Assembly: GCA_023818785.1 (NCBI GenBank)
Contig: JAMWCO010000015.1
Span: forward strand, 1-16,229
Direction: 5' to 3'
Length of the DNA stretch: 16,229 nt
Source: Candidatus Omnitrophota bacterium
Lineage (GTDB): Bacteria; Ratteibacteria; UBA8468; B48-G9; JAFGKM01
Shown: piece by piece, positions 6,216 through 12,798 of the stretch
Layout: each line of letters begins with the position of its first letter
How positions within the stretch are numbered: position 1 is the first letter of the stretch
Notes under the pieces: generated by a model
Database searches by the model: none
What the model was told of the DNA's origin: nothing
Seen by the model: the letters and a program-made list of their open reading frames with translations, nothing else
Position numbers and translations under genes: made by a program

Positions 6216-7525
6216 TTTAATTTTGTTTTTTTAATAAATCCTTGATAATGTCTTAAAAGTAAATGTGCTTCAATCTGTCTAATTGTCTCTATAAGAACTG
6301 AAACAACAATTAATAATCCAATCCCTCCAAAAATACTTGCTACAATATATGGAATTTTTCTATAAATATGCATTAATATATAAGGGAAAATTGCAATACC
6401 TACAAGCATTAAAGAACCAGGTAAAGTCAATCTATTTAAAACTTTTTCAAGGTATAAAGCAGTTGATTTCCCAGGTCTTATCCCTTGTATGAAACCACCA
6501 TATTTCTGTAAGTCCTCTGCAATATTATCTGGATTAAAAATTATCCCTGCATAGAAATAACAAAAGAATATTGTGAGTAATGCATATAAAAACATACCAA
6601 ATGGTTGGGAAGGATTCATAATTGTTGAAAGTTTAATCAAAAATTTATTCTGTCCAAAAGAAAGCACAGTTGCTGGAAAAGTTAAAATCGCTATTGCAAA
6701 AATTAAAGGTATTACTCCTCCTTGATTCAATTTTATAGGTAAATATGTTGATTGGCCTCCATATACTTTTTTCCCTATGATTCTTTTCGCATATTGAACA
6801 GGTATTCTCCTTTCACTTTCATTAATAAGGATTGCAGCAGCAACAACAAAAAAGATTAAAGCACAAAGTATTATAACAACAAATAAATTTATTTCACCAG
6901 AAGCAACAAGTCCTGCCATCCTGTGAAAAGCAACAGGCATTCTTGAAATAATACTTACTGTAATTATTAAAGAAATTCCATTACCAACCCCTTTCTCTGT
7001 AATCTGCTCTCCAAGATACATTAGAAAGATTGTTCCTGCTGTCATTGTTAATGTAGATATTAATCTGAATAACCATCCTGGATTTGCAACTATTACAATA
7101 CCTCCAAAATGTTCTGGATTTTCAAGAAATATACTTATAGCAAATCCCTGAAAAATACATAGTCCAACTGTTCCAAATCTTGTTAATTGAGTTAGTTTTT
7201 TTCTTCCTTCAACACCGCTTTTTAACATATTTTCAAAATATGGAACAACTGAAGCAAGTAATTCAAGAACAATAGAAACACTTATATATGGCATAATACC
7301 AAGAGCAAAAATTGTTGCCTGACTTAATGCTCCTCCAGAGAAAAGGTCTGCAAGAGAAAAAAGAGTACTTGCAGAACTTTCAAATATTTTTGAAAGTTCT
7401 TTTCCATTAATTCCAGGAACTGGAATATAACAACCAAATCTATAAACAGTCAAAAGTAAAATTGTAATCCCAATTCTTCTTTTTAAATCTGGTATTTTAA
7501 ATGTATCTTTGAATGCCTCAAACAT
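6212..7525 (-). CDS. secY: Protein translocase subunit SecY
   Basis: Central channel of the Sec translocon in the cytoplasmic membrane. The protein has 437 residues with about ten hydrophobic segments spread over its length. Family marks are the cytosolic N-terminus FKIPDLKRRIGITI, the YRFGCYIPVPGIN block after TM1, the plug-region LADLFSGGALSQATIFALGIMPYI, the basic loop RRIPVQYAKR (cytosolic loop 4, ribosome and SecA contact) with GGQSTYLPIKLNQGGVIP, and PGKSTA near loop 5 (about 402). It begins 2 nt after rplO with a weak GAGAAG SD and ends in a 4-nt overlap with adk. Confidence 0.98.
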   Translation of the reverse strand: MFEAFKDTFKIPDLKRRIGITILLLTVYRFGCYIPVPGINGKELSKIFESSASTLFSLADLFSGGALSQATIFALGIMPYISVSIVLELLASVVPYFENMLKSGVEGRKKLTQLTRFGTVGLCIFQGFAISIFLENPEHFGGIVIVANPGWLFRLISTLTMTAGTIFLMYLGEQITEKGVGNGISLIITVSIISRMPVAFHRMAGLVASGEINLFVVIILCALIFFVVAAAILINESERRIPVQYAKRIIGKKVYGGQSTYLPIKLNQGGVIPLIFAIAILTFPATVLSFGQNKFLIKLSTIMNPSQPFGMFLYALLTIFFCYFYAGIIFNPDNIAEDLQKYGGFIQGIRPGKSTALYLEKVLNRLTLPGSLMLVGIAIFPYILMHIYRKIPYIVASIFGGIGLLIVVSVLIETIRQIEAHLLLRHYQGFIKKTKLK

Positions 7526-7527
7526 TT

Positions 7528-7977
7528 TTATTTCTTCTCTATTATATTAATTTTACCACCAACTTTCTCTATTTTTTCTTTTGCTTTTTTTGAAAAGTGA
7601 TGTGCATAAATATTTAGTTTTTTAGTTAAATTCCCTTCTCCAAGTATTTTAACAAATTCACCTTTTTTAATAATTCCTTTCTCTTTTAATTTTTCTATAT
7701 TTACTTCCTCTGTTTCATTAAATTTCTTTTCTATTTGATTTAAATTTACTATTTCAACTTTATATTTTTTTAAATGAATAAAACCTCTTTTTGGTATTCT
7801 TCTAACTAATGGCATTTGTCCACCTTCAAAATTAAAAGATAATCTATAACCACTCCTTGCTTTATGTCCTTTATGTCCACGGGTAGATGTTCCTCCATGT
7901 CCTGAAGAATCTCCTCTGCCAAGCCGTTTATCTTTATATTTTGCTCCCTTAGGCGGTTTTAACTGATTCAATTTCAT
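7528..7977 (-). CDS. rplO: 50S ribosomal protein L15
   Basis: L15 is a late-assembly 23S rRNA-binding protein. The 149 residues are normal. The start MKLNQLKPPKGAKY and a Gly/Arg-rich N-terminal tail (LGRGDSSGHGG, then TSTRGHKGHKARSG) match the family, although the usual GKTSGRG reads GGTSTRG. The FEGGQMPLVRRIPKRGF motif is intact. The ATG lies inside the end of rpsE (29-nt overlap), with GGGAAG just upstream. The gene that usually separates the two, rpmD (L30), is absent. Confidence 0.97.
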   Translation of the reverse strand: MKLNQLKPPKGAKYKDKRLGRGDSSGHGGTSTRGHKGHKARSGYRLSFNFEGGQMPLVRRIPKRGFIHLKKYKVEIVNLNQIEKKFNETEEVNIEKLKEKGIIKKGEFVKILGEGNLTKKLNIYAHHFSKKAKEKIEKVGGKINIIEKK

Positions 7978-8443
7978 TTTCTTCCCTTTTAACTTTAATT
8001 TTATTTAATGCTTTAATAGTTGCATATAGAACATTTATTGGATTTGTTGAACCAAGACATTTACATGTAATATCCTTTACTCCACATACATCAAAAAATG
8101 CTCTCATTGTTCTTCCAGCAACCATACCATGCCCTTTTGACGCAGGTTTTAGAATTACTCTTGAAGGTCCAAACTTACTCTCAACACTATGAGGAATTGT
8201 TGTTTCTTTTAATGGAACATTTATCATATTTTTTCTTGCCTGTTCAATTGCTTTTCTTATTGCTTCTGGAACTTCATTTGCTTTCCCAACACCAAAACCA
8301 CCTTTACCTTTTCCATCTCCAACAACAACAATGGCTCTGAAACTTAAATTTTTACCACCTTTTGTAACTTTTGTAACTCTTTTTATTTCAATTACAACCT
8401 GTCTTTCTTCAGTTTCTACTTGTAAATTTTCTTTTTCTAAAAT
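7949..8443 (-). CDS. rpsE: 30S ribosomal protein S5, apparently starting at ATT
   Basis: S5 takes part in decoding accuracy near the 30S mRNA entrance. Translated from an ATT at 8441-8443, the protein has 164 residues, exactly the family length. It shows the double-stranded-RNA-binding-like N-terminal domain with VVVGDGKGKGGFGVGKANEV (about 39-58), the AIEQARKNMINVPL helix, and the C-terminal domain with GHGMVAGRTMRAFFDVCGV and GSTNPINVLYATI. No ATG, GTG, TTG or CTG exists in frame between the upstream stop (TAA inside rplR) and M73, which is far inside the conserved domain. The ATT lies 6 nt after a perfect AGGAGG and overlaps the rplR stop by 7 nt. A start at M73 would delete half of the RNA-binding domain, so ATT is by far the best start unless a sequencing error changed an ATG. 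Confidence 0.93.
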   Translation of the reverse strand: MLEKENLQVETEERQVVIEIKRVTKVTKGGKNLSFRAIVVVGDGKGKGGFGVGKANEVPEAIRKAIEQARKNMINVPLKETTIPHSVESKFGPSRVILKPASKGHGMVAGRTMRAFFDVCGVKDITCKCLGSTNPINVLYATIKALNKIKVKREENEIESVKTA

Positions 8444-8817
8444 TTTAAACCTCCTTTTCTTGCAGAATCTGCTAAAACTTTAACTCTTCCTGTATATTTA
8501 TAACCACCTCTATCAAAAACAACCTTTTCTATTCCAAGTGATTTTGCTTTCTCTGCAATAAGTTTTCCAACTATCTCTGCTCCTTTTAGATTCCCCCCAT
8601 GAATACTTTTATCAGTAGCAAGTTTTTTAAATTCACCAGATAAACTTGAAATAGATGTAATAACTTTATTAGGTGTACAAGTATTATCTATTAAAGAAGC
8701 ATATATATGTTTATTACTTCTAAAAATACATAAACGAGGTCTTTCACCAGTCCCTTTTATTTTTTTCCTTATCCTTAAATGTCTTCCCCTTCTCTTTTCT
8801 TGTTTTGTCTTTCTCAT
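8437..8817 (-). CDS. rplR: 50S ribosomal protein L18
   Basis: L18 binds 5S rRNA and joins it to the 50S central protuberance. The protein has 126 residues, within the bacterial range (110-125). The N-terminus is Lys/Arg-rich (KRRGRHLRIRKKIKGT), followed by ERPRLCIFRSNKHIYASLID and the C-terminal FDRGGYKYTGRVKVLADSARKGGL. The ATG forms an ATGA overlap with the rplF stop and has only a weak GGGG upstream. The 3' end carries the SD for rpsE and overlaps its start by 7 nt. Confidence 0.97.
   Translation of the reverse strand: MRKTKQEKRRGRHLRIRKKIKGTGERPRLCIFRSNKHIYASLIDNTCTPNKVITSISSLSGEFKKLATDKSIHGGNLKGAEIVGKLIAEKAKSLGIEKVVFDRGGYKYTGRVKVLADSARKGGLKF
8449..8455 (-). promoter_or_regulatory. Ribosome binding site that sets the rpsE ATT start
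   Basis: The minus strand reads AGGAGGT here, a perfect complement to the 16S 3' end, inside the last codons of rplR. Six nucleotides separate AGGAGG from the ATT at 8443. No conventional start codon lies at the right distance in the S5 frame. The strong site may compensate for the weak initiator codon. Confidence 0.85.
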
Positions 8818-9380
8818 TTTGCTGCCCCTACACCAACTTTTGTTGGTTTCTGTCTCACATATTCTCCTCTATATCTTATCCCTTTTCCTTTATAAACATC
8901 TGGTGGATAAATTCTTCTTATTTTTGCTGCAAATTCCCCTACCTTTTGTTTATCTATCCCTCTAACAAATATTATTGTATTTTTATTAACTTCAACTTGT
9001 ATATCATTTGGTATTTCCACTTCCACTGGATGAGTAAAACCAAGAGAAAGAATAAGTTTATTACCTTTGACTTCTCCTTTATATCCAACTCCATGAATTT
9101 CAAGAATTTTCTCATAACCTTCTGTTACTCCTTTAACCATATTAAAAATTAAACTCCTTAATAAACCCCACATTGCATTTGTTTTTCTATACAATTTTTT
9201 ATTCTTTGGGTCAACCTCATTTTTAACAAATATCTTTTTATTTTCAACTACTACACTTAAATTTGGAAATATATCCTGTGAAAGTTCCCCTTTTTTACTT
9301 CCAACAAAAATCTTCCCATTTTCTATTCTCACATTTACTCCTTCAAGAATTTCAATTGGTTTTTTACCTAATCTTGCCAT
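8814..9380 (-). CDS. rplF: 50S ribosomal protein L6
   Basis: L6 is located near the sarcin-ricin loop and the factor-binding site. The protein has 188 residues, slightly longer than the typical 175-182. The start MARLGKKPIEIL matches the S-R-I-G-K-x-P-I pattern. Two repeated L6 domains are visible, with LRSLIFNMVKGVTEGYEK, LEIHGVGYK and the C-terminal IRRIYPPDVYKGKGIRYRGE block. AAGGA lies 8 nt before the ATG, and the gap from rpsH is 12 nt. It ends in a 4-nt overlap with rplR. Confidence 0.98.
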   Translation of the reverse strand: MARLGKKPIEILEGVNVRIENGKIFVGSKKGELSQDIFPNLSVVVENKKIFVKNEVDPKNKKLYRKTNAMWGLLRSLIFNMVKGVTEGYEKILEIHGVGYKGEVKGNKLILSLGFTHPVEVEIPNDIQVEVNKNTIIFVRGIDKQKVGEFAAKIRRIYPPDVYKGKGIRYRGEYVRQKPTKVGVGAAK

Positions 9381-9392
9381 TTTAAAATCCTT

Positions 9393-9788
9393 TTACCATA
9401 TATAAAAAAGTACTTCTCCACCTACTCCAATTTCTTTTGCTTTTTTATTACTCATAACTCCTTTTGGAGTTGTGAGAACTGCAATTCCATAACTTTCTTT
9501 TACAATAGGAATTTTATCCTTAGAAACATAAATCTTTCTGTTGGGAGTACTCATTCTTTTAATTTCTGTTATTGCCTTTTTCTCTCCAAAATAAATTAAA
9601 TGAACTCTAATAAATTTTTTATTATTTTCTTCAATCACCTGATATTCTTTAATATATTTTTCTTCTTTAAGAACATCAAGAATTTTTATCTTAAATTTGC
9701 TAAAAGGTATATCAACATATGGTTTAAAAACTGCATTTGCATTTCTTATCCTTGTTAACATATCAGCAATAGGGTCAGTCATTGTCAT
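9393..9788 (-). CDS. rpsH: 30S ribosomal protein S8
   Basis: S8 binds the central domain of 16S rRNA and is essential for 30S assembly. In E. coli it also represses the spc operon. The ATG at 9788 gives 131 residues (MTMTDPIADMLTRIRNA). The frame is open further upstream to a TTG at 9806, but those codons form the SD itself (AAAGGAGG, 5 nt before the ATG), so the shorter start is chosen. A second ATG at 9782 is possible. The C-terminal STPNRKIYVS, KGVMSNKKAKE and IGGEVL-like GVGGEVLFYIW match the family. Confidence 0.96.
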   Translation of the reverse strand: MTMTDPIADMLTRIRNANAVFKPYVDIPFSKFKIKILDVLKEEKYIKEYQVIEENNKKFIRVHLIYFGEKKAITEIKRMSTPNRKIYVSKDKIPIVKESYGIAVLTTPKGVMSNKKAKEIGVGGEVLFYIW

Positions 9789-9799
9789 AAATTCCTCCT

Positions 9800-9985
9800 T
9801 TACCAACTCGCTTTCTTTACTCCAGGTATTTCTCCTTTACCCGCAAGTTCTCTAAAACATATCCTACATATACCAAATTTTCTATAATAACCTCTTGACC
9901 TTCCACATCTCCAACATCTATTTCTTTTTCTCACTTTAAATTTTGGCTCCTTTTTCATCTTCTCAAAAAAACATTTTCTTGCCAC
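9800..9985 (-). CDS. rpsN: 30S ribosomal protein S14, zinc type (S14Z)
   Basis: S14 is in the 30S head and is needed for its assembly. The protein has 61 residues, the exact length of the short zinc form. Its two CxxC pairs (C24/C27 and C40/C43) bind Zn2+, and the C-terminal RELAGKGEIPGVKKASW is the signature. The start is GTG at 9985, behind GGGAGG with about 7 nt spacing. The protein begins MARKCFFEKMKKEPKF as in other S14Z proteins. The zinc-free long form is not in the window. Confidence 0.98.
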   Translation of the reverse strand: MARKCFFEKMKKEPKFKVRKRNRCWRCGRSRGYYRKFGICRICFRELAGKGEIPGVKKASW

Positions 9986-9988
9986 TTT

Positions 9989-10537
9989 TTATTCCTCCCT
10001 TATCGGCAACCCAATCTCTCTTAATAAAGCAACTGTCTCTTCTGGTCTTTTTGCAGAAGTAACAATTGTAACATTCATACCTTGAACTTTATAAATTGTA
10101 TTATAATCTACTTCAGGAAATATAATATGTTCTTTTATCCCTATAGTATAAGAAGACCTACCATCTGTAGAACTATTAGGTAACCCATTAAAATCTCTCA
10201 CTCTCGGTAAAGCCACAGTTATCAACCTATCAAGAAACTCATACATTCTATTGCCCCTTAAAGTAACCATAACTCCAACAATATTCCCTTTTCTTACATT
10301 AAATCCTGCTATTGATTTTTTTGCTTTAGTTAAAACTGCTTTCTGACCAGCAATTAAAGTTAATTCTCTTTGTGCTGCTTCTATTGCTTTTGAATCTTTA
10401 TTATCTTTCCCTATACCCATATTAAGAATAATTTTTAAAATCTTAGGAACCTGTAATTTGTTTTTATAATGAAATTTCTCCATTAATTTTGGTATAACAT
10501 TTTCTTTATAAATTCTCTTTAATCTTGGTTCTTCCAT
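9989..10537 (-). CDS. rplE: 50S ribosomal protein L5
   Basis: L5 binds 5S rRNA in the central protuberance and contacts the P-site tRNA and S13. The ATG at 10537 gives 182 residues, close to the usual 179. The frame extends to a TTG at 10555, but that would place six extra residues inside the rplX 3' end, and the family N-terminus fits MEEPRLKRIYKENVIP. Landmarks are KILLNMG-like KIILNMGIG, TKAKKSIAGFNVRKGN, the RVRDF-NGL block, and YTIGIKEHIIFPEVDYN. It begins one nucleotide after the rplX stop, with GAGG about 9 nt upstream. Confidence 0.97.
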   Translation of the reverse strand: MEEPRLKRIYKENVIPKLMEKFHYKNKLQVPKILKIILNMGIGKDNKDSKAIEAAQRELTLIAGQKAVLTKAKKSIAGFNVRKGNIVGVMVTLRGNRMYEFLDRLITVALPRVRDFNGLPNSSTDGRSSYTIGIKEHIIFPEVDYNTIYKVQGMNVTIVTSAKRPEETVALLREIGLPIREE

Positions 10538-10538
10538 T

Positions 10539-10862
10539 TTACTTTTCCTCAACAATTTCTTTACATTTTTTGCAATATCTCACTTTACTGCCATCTTCAA
10601 TAAATTTTATTCCAAGTTTTGTTGGTTTACTACATTTTAAACAGAAAAAATTAACATTACTTATTGAAATAGGTTTTTCTATTCTAATTATTCCACCTTG
10701 TCTATCAACTGCTTTTGGTCTTGTATGCTTTTTAACAAAATTTATTCCTTCAACAAGAACTTTCCCTTCTTCATCAAAAACTTTAATAATTCTACCTTTT
10801 TTCCCTCTATCCTTACCTTTTATAACTTGAACAATATCTCCTTTTTTTAATTTATATTTCAT
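10539..10862 (-). CDS. rplX: 50S ribosomal protein L24 with two CxxC pairs
   Basis: L24 is an assembly initiator of the 50S and lies at the tunnel exit. The protein has 107 residues. The N-terminal KOW domain shows KLKKGDIVQVIKGKDRGKKGRI, then EGINFVKKHTRP (about 38-49), and GGII-IEKPISISNV. The C-terminal half has C74/C77 and C97/C100 (CLKC and CKKC), a zinc-ribbon-like arrangement seen in some but not all bacterial L24 proteins. The ATG directly abuts the rplN stop (TAAATG), and the SD AGAGGT lies in the end of rplN. Confidence 0.97.
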   Translation of the reverse strand: MKYKLKKGDIVQVIKGKDRGKKGRIIKVFDEEGKVLVEGINFVKKHTRPKAVDRQGGIIRIEKPISISNVNFFCLKCSKPTKLGIKFIEDGSKVRYCKKCKEIVEEK

Positions 10863-11231
10863 TTATATTACCTCTGGTGCAAGAGAAATTATTTTTGTAA
10901 AATTTTTATCTCTTAATTCTTTCGGAACAGGACCAAAAACTCTTGTCCCTCTTGGATTCCCTTCATTATCAATTATAACTGCACAGTTATGATCAAACCT
11001 CAATATGGAACCATCACTCCTTCTTATTTCTTTTTTAGTCCTTACAACCACTGCTTTAACTTTTTCTTTCTTTTTTACAATACCATCTGGAATAGCATCT
11101 TTAACACTGCAGACAACAATATCTCCAACATGTGCATATCTTTTTTTAGAACTTCCAATAAATCCAATCACCATTATTTTCTTTGCTCCTGTATTATCAG
11201 ATACTTGAAGCATTGACCGAAGTTGTATCAC
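10863..11231 (-). CDS. rplN: 50S ribosomal protein L14
   Basis: L14 sits at the 50S interface, forming bridge B8, and is the target of silencing factor RsfS. The 122 residues are exactly the bacterial length. The start is GTG at 11231, because the N-terminus MIQLRSMLQVSDNTGAKK aligns end to end with the family and GGAG is upstream. The internal ATG at codon 7 would cut off the conserved first strand. Further marks are the V-x-K-G-like VVVRTKKEIRR, FDHNCAVIIDNEGNPRGTR and FGPVPKELR. The first 35 nt overlap the end of rpsQ. Confidence 0.97.
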   Translation of the reverse strand: MIQLRSMLQVSDNTGAKKIMVIGFIGSSKKRYAHVGDIVVCSVKDAIPDGIVKKKEKVKAVVVRTKKEIRRSDGSILRFDHNCAVIIDNEGNPRGTRVFGPVPKELRDKNFTKIISLAPEVI

Positions 11232-11487
11232 TTATATCTCCTTTTTTGCCAATTATTTCAATAATTTTCCACCTTTTATTTCTACTTAATGGTTTTATCT
11301 GAATAATTCTAACTAAATCACCAATCTTTGAAATATTGTTTTCGTCATGAGCCATAAATTTTCTTCTCTTTCTTATTATTTTTTTATAAAGAGGATGTTG
11401 TGTTAAAAATTCTACTTGCACAATTCTTGTCTTATTCATTTTATCACTGACAACCATACCTATTTTTTCTATCCTATTTTTGCTCAT
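11197..11487 (-). CDS. rpsQ: 30S ribosomal protein S17 with Ser/Thr-rich tail
   Basis: S17 is a primary 16S rRNA-binding protein with an OB fold. The 96 residues exceed the usual 80-90. The core is standard: GMVVSDKMNKTRIVQVE, then HPLYKKIIRKRRKFMAHDE and IGDLVRIIQIKPLSRNKRWKI. After about residue 83 comes a tail, ISDTTSVNASSI, encoded over the start of rplN in another frame. The ATG shares an ATGA overlap with rpmC. GGAGTG, inside the last codons of rpmC, is the SD. Confidence 0.97.
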   Translation of the reverse strand: MSKNRIEKIGMVVSDKMNKTRIVQVEFLTQHPLYKKIIRKRRKFMAHDENNISKIGDLVRIIQIKPLSRNKRWKIIEIIGKKGDISDTTSVNASSI

Positions 11488-11693
11488 TTTTTCACTCCAA
11501 TTTCTTTTTCTTTTAATATTGTTTTAAGTCTTGCTATATCCTTTTTTATTTCTTTAATCTGTGAATAATTCTTTAGTTGTCCTAAAATTAACTGCTGATT
11601 CATTTCATAAAGTTGTTTTTTCAATTCAAAAATTTTATTCTCAATTTCTCCTTTTGAACTCTCTCTCCACTTTTTAATTTCTTCTCTTTTCAT
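11484..11693 (-). CDS. rpmC: 50S ribosomal protein L29
   Basis: L29 is a small helical-hairpin protein at the tunnel exit, near the SRP and trigger-factor docking site. The ATG at 11693 gives 69 residues: MKREEIKKWRESSKGEI, a long Leu/Lys helix with LILGQLKNYSQI, then IKKDIARLKTILKEK. An in-frame TTG at 11705 would add only MCFK and sits at the predicted transcription start, so the ATG is preferred. Unlike most neighbours it has no SD. It is preceded by a roughly 50-bp gap with its own -10 element, so it may head a second transcript. It overlaps rpsQ by 4 nt. Confidence 0.95.
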   Translation of the reverse strand: MKREEIKKWRESSKGEIENKIFELKKQLYEMNQQLILGQLKNYSQIKEIKKDIARLKTILKEKEIGVKK

Positions 11694-11711
11694 TTTAAAA
11701 CACAAAATTAT

Positions 11712-11720
11712 ATTATACCA
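11712..11720 (-). promoter_or_regulatory. Candidate internal promoter (extended -10) for rpmC onward
   Basis: The minus strand carries TGG-TATAAT, a perfect extended -10, and the string continues so that a second overlapping TATAAT ends 5 nt further on. No good -35 is seen 16-18 bp upstream. Transcription would begin near 11700-11706, leaving a leader of roughly 7-13 nt before the rpmC ATG. The gap at 11694-11744 is the only spacing above 20 bp inside the ribosomal cluster. It sits where the S10 operon ordinarily continues from rplP to rpmC. Confidence 0.55.
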
Positions 11721-11744
11721 TGAATTTTAATTCTAATAAATTTC

Positions 11745-12161
11745 TTAACTTATTGTTCTTGTGATTATTTTTGACTTGTATGGAATTTTATAAGATGCTC
11801 TCCTCAAAGCCTCTTTTGCAAGTTCTTCTGGAACACCTGCAATTTCAAAAATTATTCTTCCAGGTAATACCACAGATACCCATCCTACAACATCTCCTTT
11901 CCCTTTTCCCATTCTACTTTCAGCAGGTTTTTTAGTTATTGGTTTATCAGGAAAAATCCTTACCCATAATTTACCTTTTGATTTTAAAAAATGAGTTATT
12001 GCAATCCTTGCTGCTTCAATCTGAGATGCAGTTATCCATCCTGGTTCAAGAACTTTCAAACCATATTCTCCATAAAAAAGTTTATTACCTCTTGTTGCTT
12101 CCCCTTTCATTCTACCTTTCTGCATCTTCCTATATTTAATTCTCTTAGGCATTAATGGCAT
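11745..12161 (-). CDS. rplP: 50S ribosomal protein L16
   Basis: L16 organises the A-site region of the 50S. The 138 residues are typical. The first ATG (12161) is chosen because GGGAGGT ends 4 nt before it. A second ATG three codons on would give the more usual MPKR start but is 13 nt from the SD. Landmarks are the KYRKMQKGRMKG block, GLKVLEPGWITASQIEAARIA, RIFPDKPITKKPAE-SRMGKGKG and VLPGRIIFEIAGV. The gene overlaps the rpsC end by 17 nt. It is the last gene before the internal promoter gap. Confidence 0.97.
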   Translation of the reverse strand: MPLMPKRIKYRKMQKGRMKGEATRGNKLFYGEYGLKVLEPGWITASQIEAARIAITHFLKSKGKLWVRIFPDKPITKKPAESRMGKGKGDVVGWVSVVLPGRIIFEIAGVPEELAKEALRRASYKIPYKSKIITRTIS

Positions 12162-12798
12162 TTTTACCTCCCTCTTTTAAAACTTCTTCAAGGTAAACCC
12201 ATATTTTAACCCCAACAGTTCCACTCCTTGTAAAAGCAGTGCTTGTTGCATAATCAATCTTGGCTCTTAAAGTATGAAGAGGAACTTTACCTAATATATA
12301 CTGTTCACTTCTTGCTATTTCTACCCCTGCTATCCTTCCACTTATTCTAACCTTTATTCCTTTTGCTCCTGATTGCATTGCAAGATCCATAGCTTTTTTA
12401 ATTGCCTGTCTATGAGGAACCCTTTTTTCAAGTTGAATAACTATTGAATCAGCGAGAAATTGTGCACTTACTCCAGGAGGATTAACCTCTATACAGTCAA
12501 TATTTATTTGTTTTTTAAATAACTCATAAAGTTCGTCTCTCAATTGATTTATTTCAGAACCTTTCCTTCCAAGAACTACACCAGGTCTTGGTGTATATAT
12601 CTTTATTCTGATTTTATCTGTCTTTTCTATCTCTATTTTTGAAATTGTACCCCTTGGATATCTCTTTTTTATATAATCTCTTATTAAAATATCCTCTCTC
12701 AATAAATCTTTAAAATTCTTTTTTGAAGCAAACCAATTACTACGCCACTTTTCAACAATTCCAATCCTTAAACCTATAGGATTAACTTTTTGCCCCAT
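12145..12798 (-). CDS. rpsC: 30S ribosomal protein S3
   Basis: S3 lines the mRNA entry tunnel in the 30S head. The 217 residues are normal. The start MGQKVNPIGLRIG is diagnostic. The type II KH domain carries the GRKG loop (77-80) in RPGVVLGRKGSEI. The C-terminal domain has RVPHRQAIKKAM and GAKGIKVRISGRIAGVEIAR, then VPLHTLRAKIDYA. AAGGA lies about 6 nt before the ATG. The gene overlaps rplV by 17 nt and rplP by 17 nt. Confidence 0.98.
   Translation of the reverse strand: MGQKVNPIGLRIGIVEKWRSNWFASKKNFKDLLREDILIRDYIKKRYPRGTISKIEIEKTDKIRIKIYTPRPGVVLGRKGSEINQLRDELYELFKKQINIDCIEVNPPGVSAQFLADSIVIQLEKRVPHRQAIKKAMDLAMQSGAKGIKVRISGRIAGVEIARSEQYILGKVPLHTLRAKIDYATSTAFTRSGTVGVKIWVYLEEVLKEGGKNAINA

Noticed and set aside
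7541..7546. TATAAT upstream of secY as a promoter
   Set aside because: It lies within the rplO coding sequence, has no -35 or TG extension and is expected by chance in AT-rich DNA.
7949..8227. S5 as a short 92-residue protein starting at an internal ATG
   Set aside because: That Met is residue 73 of the conserved domain. The preceding codons encode the expected VVVGDGKG and RKN segments, so the gene extends to the ATT at 8443.
8098..8340. Plus-strand open frame antisense to rpsE
   Set aside because: It lies opposite the conserved S5 coding sequence, is made of low-complexity Leu/Gln/Phe residues and has no supporting SD or family match. The same holds for the other plus-strand frames in the window.
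9789..9806. TTG at 9806 as the start of rpsH
   Set aside because: The codons it would add are the SD (AAAGGAGG) of the ATG at 9788.
10538..10555. TTG at 10555 as the start of rplE
   Set aside because: It lies inside the end of rplX and adds residues not found in L5. The ATG at 10537 fits the family.
11694..11705. TTG at 11705 as the start of rpmC
   Set aside because: It adds four unconserved residues, coincides with the predicted transcription start and has no SD. The ATG at 11693 fits the family N-terminus.
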